Shown in pieces: positions 36,087 through 45,132 of a stretch of 64,000 nt of DNA. The notes under the pieces are model-generated. The model had not been told where the DNA came from. It worked only from the letters and a program-made list of their open reading frames with translations, and made no database searches. The translations under genes were made by a program, and so were the position numbers. This DNA is from JAUIET01 sp045106985 (GTDB lineage: Bacteria; Pseudomonadota; Gammaproteobacteria; Pseudomonadales; JAUIET01). The stretch spans positions 108,119 through 172,118 of the forward strand of contig JBGCFQ010000005.1 of NCBI GenBank assembly GCA_045106985.1. The letters are read 5' to 3'. How positions within the stretch are numbered: position 1 is the first letter of the stretch; every line of letters begins with the position of its first letter.

Positions 36087-37340
36087 TTAAGCGCTTCGAG
36101 GTAAAGCTGTTCTGAAGTCAGAGCCACTTGGATTTTGAAACAACTGTAAATCGAACTCGGGAATTACGGCAATGATGTGGTCGAAAATATCGGCCTGTAT
36201 CGCTTCGTATTGAACCCAGCGTTTTTCCGTACTGAATACGTAAATCTCTATAGGAACACCAGTTTCAGTTGGTTTTAGCTGCCGTACCAAAAACGTAAGA
36301 TCCTGGCTGATTTGAGAATGATGTCGTAAATACGCCTGTATATAGGCTCTAAACGTTCCCAAATTCGTCAAGCGTCTGCCGTTCGCACTGCTGGCTAGAT
36401 CGATCTGTTGACCACTATTAAACTCATCTACTTCGCGCTGTTTGGTTTGGATATATTCATTGATATGCTGGATTTTAGCGAAGCGTTCCAACATCGACGC
36501 ATCACAAAATTTCACAGATGATAGATCGATGCTTACTGAACGCTTAATTCTTCGACCGCCTGAACGCTGCATACCCGCCCAGTTTTTAAATGAGTCATTT
36601 ATCAATGCTTGGGTAGGAACGGTGGTAATTGTATTATCGAAGTTACGTACTTTCACGGTCGTCAACGCAATTTCCAGTACGTCACCATCAACCCCATGTT
36701 TTGGCATCTCGATCCAATCGCCGATTGACACCATGCGGTTGGAACTCAATTGCAGGCCAGCCACAAAACCTAATATAGGGTCTTTAAACACCAACATCAG
36801 CACCGCTGTCATTGCGCCTAAACCGGCGATTAACTGTAATGGAGATTCTCCAACCACCATCGATATAAGCGCAATCACAGCCACAAAGTAGCTGATCAAC
36901 TTAATAGCTTGGATGAAGCTCTTAATCGGAAAATGCTTGGAAATCTCGAAGCTGCGATAAATGTCTAGCATCACATTCAACAGCGCATCGACGAACAACA
37001 CGATCATTATAATCATGTAGAGCATGCTGCATTTTTCAAGAAATGATGCCAGCTGCGGATAGTCAGGTAACATTGGCGCCGCCAGCGAGTAGATCACCAG
37101 TGCCGGAATAATATGCACTAGACGTCTAAACACATGACGCCTTACAAACAGATCATCGCGTTTTGTATTTCGGCTGCTCAGCAGCTTTTCAACCAAGCGC
37201 AACAATACAACACGACCGAGAAAATGAGCGCACAAGGCAAGGAATGCGATTGTCGCGAGCGCCGCAAACACGCCCGCCACGCCTTGCTGAGTAAACGAAA
37301 TAGGAAGAAGGGAGATTAACTGTTCAATTTTTTCATTCAT
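36087..37340 (-). CDS. MscS-family mechanosensitive channel (YbdG-like)
   Basis: 417 residues with five or so membrane segments, then the MscS pore helix and beta domain: LIAGLGAMTAVLMLVFKDPI, LGFVAGLQLSSNRMVSIGDW, VDGDVLEIALTTVKVRNFDN and TITTVPTQALINDSFKNW. The inserted cytoplasmic region with RRIKRSVSIDLSSVKFCD and the C-terminal FLVRQLKPTETGVPIEIYVF match YbdG (the miniconductance type), which responds to mild osmotic shock. A second MscS-type gene lies 3 kb further on. Confidence 0.9.
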   Translation of the reverse strand: MNEKIEQLISLLPISFTQQGVAGVFAALATIAFLALCAHFLGRVVLLRLVEKLLSSRNTKRDDLFVRRHVFRRLVHIIPALVIYSLAAPMLPDYPQLASFLEKCSMLYMIIMIVLFVDALLNVMLDIYRSFEISKHFPIKSFIQAIKLISYFVAVIALISMVVGESPLQLIAGLGAMTAVLMLVFKDPILGFVAGLQLSSNRMVSIGDWIEMPKHGVDGDVLEIALTTVKVRNFDNTITTVPTQALINDSFKNWAGMQRSGGRRIKRSVSIDLSSVKFCDASMLERFAKIQHINEYIQTKQREVDEFNSGQQIDLASSANGRRLTNLGTFRAYIQAYLRHHSQISQDLTFLVRQLKPTETGVPIEIYVFSTEKRWVQYEAIQADIFDHIIAVIPEFDLQLFQNPSGSDFRTALPRSA

Positions 37341-37464
37341 GACGTGATTCTACACAGAGCCAAGCAAAATTTCAGCGTTGGTATCGGCTTTCTGTTCGCA
37401 TCTGGGAATTCAACCCACCGAATTGATGCTGTACTATGTCATGTCTAATAGAGAGGAATGGGCA

Positions 37465-37875
37465 GTGAACTGGAAATTTTTCGGCAAAATACACGCCTGG
37501 ATTTACACCGCCAGTGGCGGGCGCTTTGGCGCCAATGCAGGCCCGCTAAAGATAGCACTGGTAACAACCACTGGCCGAAAGTCCGGCAAACAGCGTTCTG
37601 TGCCCATCGCGTCCTACCCCTATAAAGATTCTGTCGCAGTGTCTGCGTCAAACAGTGGTCAGTCTTCGCACCCTGCATGGTTTCTTAACATGCAAGCCAA
37701 CCCAGAAGTCACTGTGCAATTAGGGACCGACAAATATTCAGCCATTGCAGAAGTGGTGGCTGACGAACAACGAGATGAGCTGTGGGCCATTGCTACAAAA
37801 ATAAACCCACATCAAAAGGAATATCGCGCCAAAACGGACCGAGAAATTCCTTTGGTTTGGTTTCGGCGCGTGTAG
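37465..37875 (+). CDS. Deazaflavin-dependent nitroreductase (DDN) family protein
   Basis: A split-barrel protein of about 136 residues. KIALVTTTGRKSGKQRSVPI, HPAWFLNMQANPEVTVQLG and YRAKTDREIPLVWFRRV are the DDN/F420 pattern. Members bind F420 or FMN, or have no known cofactor. GTG at 37465 is preferred because AGAGGAA lies 7 bases upstream; an ATG at 37441 is in frame but lacks a ribosome site. It is followed by a small palindrome (AGCAAGCTTGCT, 37876-37887). Confidence 0.85.
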   Translation: MNWKFFGKIHAWIYTASGGRFGANAGPLKIALVTTTGRKSGKQRSVPIASYPYKDSVAVSASNSGQSSHPAWFLNMQANPEVTVQLGTDKYSAIAEVVADEQRDELWAIATKINPHQKEYRAKTDREIPLVWFRRV

Positions 37876-37948
37876 AGCAAGCTTGCTGATAGCAGAAGAA
37901 CCGCTATGCAGTAATCGCTAGTTAAGTCGATTTGCCTAAGTGGTGTAT

Positions 37949-39997
37949 CTACTTAGCAGCCGTTTCGATCCATATAGGTGATGTCCATGCGCGCTCTTGA
38001 ATAGTCGGTGAATAAAAAGGCTGAGTGTCAGGGTCAATACAGCATTTACCAAATACATCGCCTTTCGCACCACGTTCTTGCGCTGCGGCAGTCTCCTTCT
38101 CAGCCTGTGCAACACATTGCTCTGAAAATGGATCAACTCCAGCGGCCTTACATTGCAGTGTACTCCAACGACAGCTTGGATTTTCTAGCACGCGCGCGTA
38201 ATAGAAGGCATCCTGAGCGGGATCATATTGCTCGTCTCGCCAAACTGAACACAATGCCTGCGCGCCACTGCCCTTCGGCTTGCAGCTCAGAGGGTCGACC
38301 GACGCGCCATTGCGCGCATTGCCCGCGACGTCAAATACTTGCTCATGTGTCGAGCCGGCAGCGTCTACCCAACCCTTAATAATCTGCACACGCTGTAGAT
38401 CTGTTCCAGGGTGCCCTTCCGAGCCACTGTCCTTTAACGCAGAGACAACGAAACTAGGAGTAGCGCCTTCTGTATTCACCGCGGACAACTTGCCCCCCAT
38501 AGGAACACCGCCGGCATAAGCAGATGCCACCATGTCGTCAGACTGACAGAGGTTCTCGTCGTAATCCCACCCACCAAAAAATCGAACGATAGGTCGCGTG
38601 CCACTCGTGGCATAGGTTTCTTTTCGTCGCATACCGGCAAAAATCGAATCTCTTGCATTTTCCTCGGCCCACACCACGGCATGACCGCCCGGATTATCAA
38701 AAAAGTGATCTTGTACGTTTCTATAACCTGAGTCGCGTCGGCCTAGATGGCCCGTATAATTATCTTCCTCAGCAGCGCCAGGTGTGGCGCTGTGTGTATC
38801 TGTAGCACCTATAAAACCAAACTGGAATGGATTGGCTCCGCTTTTTTGACGTAGCAGCAAACCATCTTTCAGAGCATTTCTCGCCATGTTTCTCGACGCG
38901 AAGTCTTCCATTGCAACCGCTGCAGCACGATCGGTTGACACCTTTCCGTGCAAGGTTCCAAGCATGCCAAGGTTGTCTGCAACAGCTTGCTCAAAATCAC
39001 ATAGCTCATCTTCAGTATCAAGCCCTATGCCGCGCATGCGGTCGAAGCGACATTCAGAACTGGCCTTGTGCTGGGTTAATTCGATGATTGGCTCGAAGAA
39101 TATACGATCAACTGTTTCGCGCTGAGACTGAGGATCGCGAAACATCAAACCACCAGACAGATTGGGGTTGTGCGGTATCGCCAACACATCGCAGCCGGCA
39201 CCACCATCTATACATTGATCGCGAAGTTGTACCCAAAGATCGGGAAAGTTGTAAGAGCCGGTATCATAGGTAGAAATCGCCTTCCTGGTTACATTCTCAT
39301 TGCGGAAAATCACGTTGCGATGCATGTTTTTGTGATCGGGCGCGTCGGTGTATTCGTAACCTACAAAGGTGGTAAAACTGCATTCTGAACTGCGGTCGTA
39401 ATGGTCTTCGGCCGCGTCTTGTATGTTTTGCCAGTAATCCGCATGCCCCTTTTCGCAGTCACCTAATGTACACGCAAAACTCTTACCGCCCACAGACGTT
39501 GCCGCCTTGCCAGCCCAGCCATTCGCGGCAAGCAATTGTACGATGTAGATGTTTGAACGTGTCATCACACAATGTGGCCACCAGTAGCCTGCAGACCACG
39601 GATCTTCGGTGCACACATTAATGGGGCCCAACAGCTCCGAATGATCGGTAACCGCGGTGAAATCCAAGGGCCGCTGTATCTGTGCTGTGACGGTTTGCTC
39701 ACCGTCCTCATCAGGAAGAGTAATAGGCTCACCTTTTGCATAACGGTAGGCGTCCCAAGGGTCATTACGTTGGCTGGAAATATAGGAATCGAACGAGTAG
39801 CGCGTATGCACGTGTAAGTCGCCAAACATTGGCTTACGCTGTGCGTCGTAATTTGAACATGGTTCCCGAAGCTCGGTGCGCTCGAATGGTGCGGCCATTT
39901 TACTCGAGGTTTGCGCTGTTTCTGGCGCTTGAGCGAATAGCACGCTAGGTAAAAGCAGTGCCTTGGCAAAAATGACAGCGATAACGCCCGTACGCAT
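37949..39997 (-). CDS. DUF3604 protein, PHP-like, secreted
   Basis: About 680 residues with signal peptide (VIAVIFAKALLLPSVLFAQA). The N-terminal domain has PHP metal-binding features: FGDLHVHTRYSFDSY, DFTAVTDHSELLG, TFVGYEYTDAPDHKN, GFIGATDTHSATPGAAEED. Six or more Cys residues in the C-terminal half (for example SVWRDEQYDPAQ region and FGKCCIDPD) suggest disulfides and a periplasmic site. Length is normal for DUF3604. Function is unknown; hydrolase is a guess from the PHP fold. The start is chosen at AAGG-preceded ATG. Confidence 0.88.
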   Translation of the reverse strand: MRTGVIAVIFAKALLLPSVLFAQAPETAQTSSKMAAPFERTELREPCSNYDAQRKPMFGDLHVHTRYSFDSYISSQRNDPWDAYRYAKGEPITLPDEDGEQTVTAQIQRPLDFTAVTDHSELLGPINVCTEDPWSAGYWWPHCVMTRSNIYIVQLLAANGWAGKAATSVGGKSFACTLGDCEKGHADYWQNIQDAAEDHYDRSSECSFTTFVGYEYTDAPDHKNMHRNVIFRNENVTRKAISTYDTGSYNFPDLWVQLRDQCIDGGAGCDVLAIPHNPNLSGGLMFRDPQSQRETVDRIFFEPIIELTQHKASSECRFDRMRGIGLDTEDELCDFEQAVADNLGMLGTLHGKVSTDRAAAVAMEDFASRNMARNALKDGLLLRQKSGANPFQFGFIGATDTHSATPGAAEEDNYTGHLGRRDSGYRNVQDHFFDNPGGHAVVWAEENARDSIFAGMRRKETYATSGTRPIVRFFGGWDYDENLCQSDDMVASAYAGGVPMGGKLSAVNTEGATPSFVVSALKDSGSEGHPGTDLQRVQIIKGWVDAAGSTHEQVFDVAGNARNGASVDPLSCKPKGSGAQALCSVWRDEQYDPAQDAFYYARVLENPSCRWSTLQCKAAGVDPFSEQCVAQAEKETAAAQERGAKGDVFGKCCIDPDTQPFYSPTIQERAWTSPIWIETAAK

Positions 39998-40140
39998 TGG
40001 GATTGCCTTTTTTCGTTTATTTAGGGTCGACACCGCATGATAGCAAATACAAAAGGGGTCAATTCATTAAATGGCTAGGAATGGCTAAAGCTTAAGATCT
40101 GTTCTTTCTCCACTCTTTGAACGGACTCCACTTCCCACGT

Positions 40141-41337
40141 CTAACTCTTTTCTGGAGGCCCCTGTTGCCTTACACGCGACTCAAATTCGGAAACGTCTTG
40201 CACTCTATCTGTCTGCAAGTCGATTTGGCCAAGTTTTGGCGTAGCTAACTGCAGGCCTTCAATGACAGAGCAACGATACACAAGCTCATTTACGCGGTTA
40301 ATAGTGCCTGCATAGTGTTTACGCATTGTCGCAGTTACTTTAGTACTTGGTATTCGCTCCAAATAGACCCACAGCGTATATTCCAAGGCATCATCACCGG
40401 CTGATGTCATGGCCCATTCAAAGGGCTTATTCTCATTGATACAAGCGCGATTGTCTTCAATCGCCATCTTATTCGCACCACCAAACATGTCATCTACATT
40501 CTTAATCTGCGCATCCATAACGGCAACCCGGGTTTCTCGATTCAGCGATGTAGCGTCGGGGTATCCAATGTTGTATTTTATGGCTCTACGGATGCCATCA
40601 CTGCTAGCGATACGACTAAGATTATCAATTTTACCGTTAAGCAACCGACTGTTTCGCAACAAAGTTCGGTTGTTATTGTGGATATCAAACAGCACGGTAT
40701 AGATAAATGTTATTCGGCTGATGACGAATTCGTCCTTGTAGCCTTCGACCTTGATTAGATCACCGTCTTCAAGCGTTTGCGAATTCAACATCACCAAACC
40801 GCTCAAAACGTCCGGCGCCCACTGACCACTAGTAAACGCTAAAAAAGCAAACACTATGCCGAATATTCCTGTTGTTTCTAGCAGGCTGTCGGCACCCCAA
40901 ATTTTAATCAGAACATACAGAGCAACCACAGAAATTATTACAACTAAGACAATGTTCATCAGTCGGCTGCTGTAGGTTTCCACATACAGTTCGCTGTCAT
41001 CCAGCGATTTTTTTCGACCGAAGCGTTTCAACGAGTAATGCGACGCCAACTGAAAAATCAGTAACCCGCCATACACAGCCATAAAGGAGTAAGCCAGCCG
41101 CATTACATAAGGCGAAAGCTCTGGCAAAACGTTCAAAATCACAATATCAAGTAGAATTAAAATACAGATAATTCCGCTTACCATTCTGCCAACCTGCACG
41201 CGATAGTCTTGGTCAATGCTCGCCTGCGTAGCAGACACTATGCGCTCGACCGAAAAGAAGAACGCTAAGTTCACCACCAACCAAAGTCCGTGAGACGCCC
41301 ATTGGCTGGCGCTTAGATTGATCGCAAATGTATCCAT
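40141..41337 (-). CDS. MscS-family membrane protein
   Basis: 398 residues, with five N-terminal membrane segments (LWLVVNLAFFFSVERIV, MVSGIICILILLDIVILNVL, LAYSFMAVYGGLLIFQLA, LMNIVLVVIISVVALYVLI, TTGIFGIVFAFLAFTSGQW), then the MscS beta domain (LSGLVMLNSQTLEDGDLIKV and RNSRLLNGKIDNLSR). The pore helix (TTGIFGIVFAFLAFTSGQ) lacks the usual Gly-Ala repeats, so conductance may differ or be lost. The C-terminal 150 residues form the cytoplasmic cage with an added tail. Confidence 0.82.
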   Translation of the reverse strand: MDTFAINLSASQWASHGLWLVVNLAFFFSVERIVSATQASIDQDYRVQVGRMVSGIICILILLDIVILNVLPELSPYVMRLAYSFMAVYGGLLIFQLASHYSLKRFGRKKSLDDSELYVETYSSRLMNIVLVVIISVVALYVLIKIWGADSLLETTGIFGIVFAFLAFTSGQWAPDVLSGLVMLNSQTLEDGDLIKVEGYKDEFVISRITFIYTVLFDIHNNNRTLLRNSRLLNGKIDNLSRIASSDGIRRAIKYNIGYPDATSLNRETRVAVMDAQIKNVDDMFGGANKMAIEDNRACINENKPFEWAMTSAGDDALEYTLWVYLERIPSTKVTATMRKHYAGTINRVNELVYRCSVIEGLQLATPKLGQIDLQTDRVQDVSEFESRVRQQGPPEKS

Positions 41338-41473
41338 TACTCAACCACAATATCGCTTAAGCCCCTAGTCTAGCGTAAGCGATGAGCGTTGGCACTGGAA
41401 CTTGATGCAAACTACTGCGCCTAGAATCCATATTTCTCTAGAGAATAGGGCACCTTAAAGTGCTCTATGACGG

Positions 41474-41545
41474 TATAATAGGAAAGAGCTAACGGCAATC
41501 GCCGACTACACACTCCCCCTTGGTATCAGTTGGTGCTAACACCAA
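41474..41545 (+). promoter_or_regulatory. Promoter-like element and hairpin upstream of queC
   Basis: A TATAAT box (41474-41479) lies 109 bases before queC, with no good -35. Further down, TTGGTG-CTAA-CACCAA (41530-41545) is a perfect 6-base hairpin, 38 bases before the ATG. The sequence does not fit preQ1-I or preQ1-II riboswitch patterns that I know. The rest of 41338-41582 shows nothing else. Confidence 0.4.
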
Positions 41546-41582
41546 TTATCTGGACAGGCCCATTTAGAGTAATTGTAAGACC

Positions 41583-42287
41583 ATGCAACAGAAAAAATCA
41601 GTTGTGCTACTCAGCGGCGGACTTGACTCCTCAACCGTACTCTCTATTGCCAAGCAAGAAGGCTATGAGTGCTATGCACTTTCTTTTAATTATGGTCAAA
41701 GACATTCCTTTGAGTTAGAAGCCGCAGCGGCTGTTGCCGCCGCCACAGGTGTTGCTGAACATTTGGTAGCCGACATCGATCTTCGAATGTTTGGCGGCTC
41801 GGCATTAACCGCTGAAATAGATGTACCCAAAGAACGTTCTAACAATGAGATAGGCGAAGGCATTCCTATTACCTATGTGCCTGCCAGAAATACAGTGTTT
41901 CTTTCTTTTGCTCTGGCATGGGCCGAAGTTCTAGGCGCCGATGATATTTACATAGGGGTTAACGCCGTAGACTATTCCGGGTACCCGGATTGCCGGCCGG
42001 AGTACATAGAAGCATTCCAGACCATGGCAAACCTGGCAACAAAAGCGGGCGTTGAAGGTAAGCAAAAAATCAAGATCCGTATGCCTCTGGCTGAGTTGAG
42101 CAAAGCACAAATTATTGAACAAGGCATTAGCCTAGGCGTTGATTACGGCATTACCAGCAGCTGTTACGATCCTCTGCCTAGCGGTCAGCCCTGCCAACAC
42201 TGCGACTCCTGTATTCTGAGGGCGAAGGGCTTTGCCGAAGCAGACCGTGCCGACCCATTAATAGAACGCTTCAGTGCAGCGCTGTGA
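41583..42287 (+). CDS. queC: 7-cyano-7-deazaguanine synthase
   Basis: Makes preQ0 from carboxy-deazaguanine with ATP and ammonia in queuosine biosynthesis. PP-loop VVLLSGGLDSSTVLSIA near the N-terminus, SFNYGQRHSFELEAA, ITYVPARNTVFLSFALAWAE, GVNAVDYSGYPDCRPEY, and zinc-binding cysteines in ITSSCYDP and CQHCDSCILR. Length 234 is normal. Its stop overlaps the start of the triple QueD gene (ATG within GTGA context, 4 bases), and queE follows; the three form one operon. Confidence 0.97.
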   Translation: MQQKKSVVLLSGGLDSSTVLSIAKQEGYECYALSFNYGQRHSFELEAAAAVAAATGVAEHLVADIDLRMFGGSALTAEIDVPKERSNNEIGEGIPITYVPARNTVFLSFALAWAEVLGADDIYIGVNAVDYSGYPDCRPEYIEAFQTMANLATKAGVEGKQKIKIRMPLAELSKAQIIEQGISLGVDYGITSSCYDPLPSGQPCQHCDSCILRAKGFAEADRADPLIERFSAAL

Positions 42288-43384
42288 AGAAACGAGTATT
42301 TTACGCTGCGACTCAGCGCTTTGAGGCCGCCCGACAGATTGAGTCGCTTTCGGCTGAACATCCAGCAAGGCGCCTCCATGGTCATGGTTTTCGAGCAAAC
42401 ATTCGAACTGAACTTGCCGACACTTGGGCTCCCTTCGCTGGAGCTGAAACGTCAGCGCTAGCTTCATTACTGAATGAATCGCTGGAACCGCTCGACTATC
42501 AGTTATTGAATGAATGCGTGCCCTGCCCCACTGACGAAAACCTGGCTTACTGGCTAAAGACCAAACTTGCACAGTTGCCGGGCCTAGATACCGTAGGTAT
42601 ACAAAGCACGGAGAATCAGGGCGCGACTCTGACTGCAGATGGCGACTGCCATGTATGGCGCACATTTCGCTTTGAGGCAGCACACCAATTGCCAAACGTA
42701 CCGCCAGGACATCAATGCGGGCGCATGCACGGACACGGCTTTGATGTGACAATCCACGTACGAACTATTGGTGGCGAGACTAATGGACAAGAGCTAGCAT
42801 ACGACGCGTTAGACGCCGTTTGGAAACCTTTGCAGTCTGAGCTGCATCTAAGCTGCCTGAACGACATACCAGGTCTCGACAACCCAACCAGTGAGCTATT
42901 GGCTGTGTGGCTATGGCAACGAATTCAACCTCGGCTTCCCCAGCTTTCATGGATTACCGTAAATGAGACCTCGACCGCTGGTTGTCACTACGATGGTCAT
43001 CAGTGTCGCATCTGGAAACAATTTCAATTTGAAAGCGCCATGCGCCTAACGCGAGCGCCAGAACTAGATGCTCGGCGCAGACTGCACGGACACAGCTATA
43101 CCGCACGCTTGCACCTTACGGCACCTCTAGACGAGGTTTTAGGGTGGGTTCAGGACTATGGTGATGTAAAAGAGATTTTTGCACCAACACTAGAGCAATT
43201 AGACCACCACTTTTTGAATGATACGCCCGGTTTGAACGACGCCGACATCTCCAGTTTACTGGGTTGGATTCATTCAATGTCTGCACCTGGGCTTCCCCAG
43301 TTGGATCGAATCGATCTTTTTGAATCTCAAGGCTGTGGTGGGTTGTTAACCTGGGGTGGCCAGCGCCCTGCCCTGCCTAGTTGA
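42284..43384 (+). CDS. Three tandem QueD (6-carboxy-tetrahydropterin synthase-like) domains
   Basis: A single QueD is about 120 residues; this protein has 366 and three repeats (about 1-120, 121-242, 243-366), each with the HGH zinc motif: RRLHGHGF (32-34), GRMHGHGF (149-151), RRLHGHSY (268-270). Only repeat 2 keeps the first zinc His (FEAAH, 134; repeats 1 and 3 have Arg and Met) and the catalytic Cys (HQCGRMHGH, Cys145). Only repeat 3 keeps the LDHHFLND (Asp307-His308) and VQDYGDVK motifs; repeat 2 has LHLSCLND there and repeat 1 LDYQLLNE. The full active site may therefore form between repeats. It makes carboxytetrahydropterin between GTP cyclohydrolase and QueE. Overlaps queC by 4 bases. 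Confidence 0.9.
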   Translation: MKKRVFYAATQRFEAARQIESLSAEHPARRLHGHGFRANIRTELADTWAPFAGAETSALASLLNESLEPLDYQLLNECVPCPTDENLAYWLKTKLAQLPGLDTVGIQSTENQGATLTADGDCHVWRTFRFEAAHQLPNVPPGHQCGRMHGHGFDVTIHVRTIGGETNGQELAYDALDAVWKPLQSELHLSCLNDIPGLDNPTSELLAVWLWQRIQPRLPQLSWITVNETSTAGCHYDGHQCRIWKQFQFESAMRLTRAPELDARRRLHGHSYTARLHLTAPLDEVLGWVQDYGDVKEIFAPTLEQLDHHFLNDTPGLNDADISSLLGWIHSMSAPGLPQLDRIDLFESQGCGGLLTWGGQRPALPS

Positions 43385-43398
43385 TATGAGTTAAGACG

Positions 43399-44040
43399 AT
43401 GACTTACTCCGTGAAAGAGATTTTTTATACGGTACAGGGCGAAGGCGCAAACGCTGGGCGTGTTGCTGTTTTCTGCCGCTTTACTGGCTGCAACTTGTGG
43501 TCTGGTAGAGAGATACATCGTACAAGAGCTATTTGCCAATTCTGCGATACTGAATTTGTAGGGACCGATGGCGAAGGTGGCGGCAAATTTCAAACTGCGG
43601 CTGACGTAGCAAGTAAAGTTGAATCCATTTGGAACTGCGGCGGTGGTGGCACCCAGCAAAAATTTATTGTCTGCACCGGCGGTGAACCCTTATTGCAATT
43701 AGACCAACCGCTTATTTCCGCTTTACATGATCTTGGGTTTTTCATTGCCGTCGAAACCAACGGTACTAAGGTGGCCCCTAGGGGCATCGACTGGCTGACA
43801 GTAAGTCCCAAAGCTAACACAGAATTGTTAATCAAAAGCGGCAATGAGCTGAAGCTTGTTTACCCTCAGGACGGCGCTCCTCCCGAGAACTACACCGATC
43901 TAGATTTTAGCCATTTCTATTTGCAACCGATGGCAGGCTCGGCCACCGAAGAAAACACAGTGAGCGTTATCGATTACTGTAAAACCCATCCACAGTGGCG
44001 CGTTGGCGTACAGTCTCACAAGGTGTGGGGAATAGCATAG
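43399..44040 (+). CDS. queE: 7-carboxy-7-deazaguanine synthase
   Basis: Radical SAM enzyme that contracts the pterin ring to carboxy-deazaguanine. Substrate/SAM marks: FYTVQGEGANAGRVAVFCRF, VCTGGEPLLQLD, VETNGTK, VSPKANTELLI. The cluster cysteines are spaced C-x14-C-x2-C (TGCNLW, then ICQFCDTEF), the variant spacing known from Burkholderia QueE rather than C-x3-C-x2-C. Length 213 fits. Third gene of the queuosine operon. Confidence 0.96.
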   Translation: MTYSVKEIFYTVQGEGANAGRVAVFCRFTGCNLWSGREIHRTRAICQFCDTEFVGTDGEGGGKFQTAADVASKVESIWNCGGGGTQQKFIVCTGGEPLLQLDQPLISALHDLGFFIAVETNGTKVAPRGIDWLTVSPKANTELLIKSGNELKLVYPQDGAPPENYTDLDFSHFYLQPMAGSATEENTVSVIDYCKTHPQWRVGVQSHKVWGIA

Positions 44041-44078
44041 TGACTGAACGAAAGTTGCGAAAAGAAAGTTCATAACAA

Positions 44079-44119
44079 ATGACGACAAAAAATGACGAGT
44101 GTTAAATGACAAGCAAGCT
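44079..44119 (+). repeat. Three start-codon-bearing near repeats before the LLM gene
   Basis: AAATGACGAC, AAATGACGAG and AAATGACAAG occur at 13- and 14-base spacing (ATGs at 44079, 44092 and 44106). The third is the start of the LLM oxidoreductase gene. The two earlier ATGs are not in frame with it or soon stop. Confidence 0.5.
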
Positions 44120-45101
44120 GAAACTTTCTGTTCTGGACCAATCGCTGGCACGCACAGCTGATGAGGCGCCGATGGCACTGCAAGAAACCTTGCAGATGGC
44201 TCAGTGGTGTGAGCAGTTGGGTTATGAGCGCTTTTGGGTTTCGGAACATCACGCGTTTCCGTCAGTCGCCGGCAGTGCACCTGAAGTTCTAATTGCAGCA
44301 CTTGGTGCAGCAACTAACACTATACGCTTAGGTTCGGGCGGAATTATGTTGCCACACTACAGCGCCTACAAAGTAGCCGAGGTTTTTTCATTACTCGCCA
44401 ACCTATACCCACAACGTATAGACCTGGGCGTTGGCCGCGCACCTGGTGCCGATATGTCTACGGCTATAGCCTTGGCGACCGATGGACGACCGAAGTTTGA
44501 GCGCTTTCCTGAATTGGTTGCACAACTCAGTGACTACCTATGGGCTGAAACCACAAGTCCTGTAGTAAGCCCTAAACCACCACCGGGCTTGCCTTTATGG
44601 ATGTTAGGATCAAGTCCTGATAGCGCGGTGTTAGCTGCGCAAAGAGGACTACCTTATAATTTAGGCCTCTTCATTAACCCCCAAGCTGACACCCGATTAA
44701 TTGGTCATTACAAACACCATTTTGTTCCCAGCGAGTTGTGGCCGAAGCCCTATGCAATACTCACTCTCAGCGTTTTTTGCGCCGACAGCCAGGAGCAAGC
44801 CCGCGCTCTGCAATTAACTTACGACCTTAATCTGTTTCGGTTTTTCACTGGCCAAAGTACTGAACGTTCGCTGACGCCACAAGAAGCGCAACTTGTGCCA
44901 CTTGGCCCTCAGGAACAGGCCTTTATACAAAGTCGCGCTAGCAGCCGGGCTGTCGGCACGCCGGAACAGGTTCGTGAACAACTGTTGAAATTTGCCGAGG
45001 TGCATCAAGCCGACGAAATAATGGCGGTAACCAATATGTTTTATTTCGAAGACCGAAAGAAGTCGTTTCAATTGCTTATGGACGTGATGAGCCAGAACTA
45101 G
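44106..45101 (+). CDS. LLM class flavin-dependent oxidoreductase
   Basis: Luciferase-like monooxygenase fold (bacterial luciferase family, MsnO8 group). KLSVLDQSLARTADEAPMAL, GYERFWVSEHHAFPSVAG, IRLGSGGIMLPHYSAYKVAE, LGVGRAPGADMSTAIAL and GLPLWMLGSSPDSAVLAAQR are typical. Uses FMNH2 or F420; substrate unknown. Length 331 is normal. It is on the same strand as queE, 65 bases later, but not part of the queuosine pathway. Confidence 0.92.
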   Translation: MTSKLKLSVLDQSLARTADEAPMALQETLQMAQWCEQLGYERFWVSEHHAFPSVAGSAPEVLIAALGAATNTIRLGSGGIMLPHYSAYKVAEVFSLLANLYPQRIDLGVGRAPGADMSTAIALATDGRPKFERFPELVAQLSDYLWAETTSPVVSPKPPPGLPLWMLGSSPDSAVLAAQRGLPYNLGLFINPQADTRLIGHYKHHFVPSELWPKPYAILTLSVFCADSQEQARALQLTYDLNLFRFFTGQSTERSLTPQEAQLVPLGPQEQAFIQSRASSRAVGTPEQVREQLLKFAEVHQADEIMAVTNMFYFEDRKKSFQLLMDVMSQN

Positions 45102-45132
45102 ATTAGGGCGCTAGTGCCAGTCGTAAAATGCG

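Noticed and set aside
41480..41582. preQ1 riboswitch before queC
   Set aside because: The leader does not show the short stem, A-rich loop and pseudoknot tail of preQ1-I, nor the preQ1-II layout.
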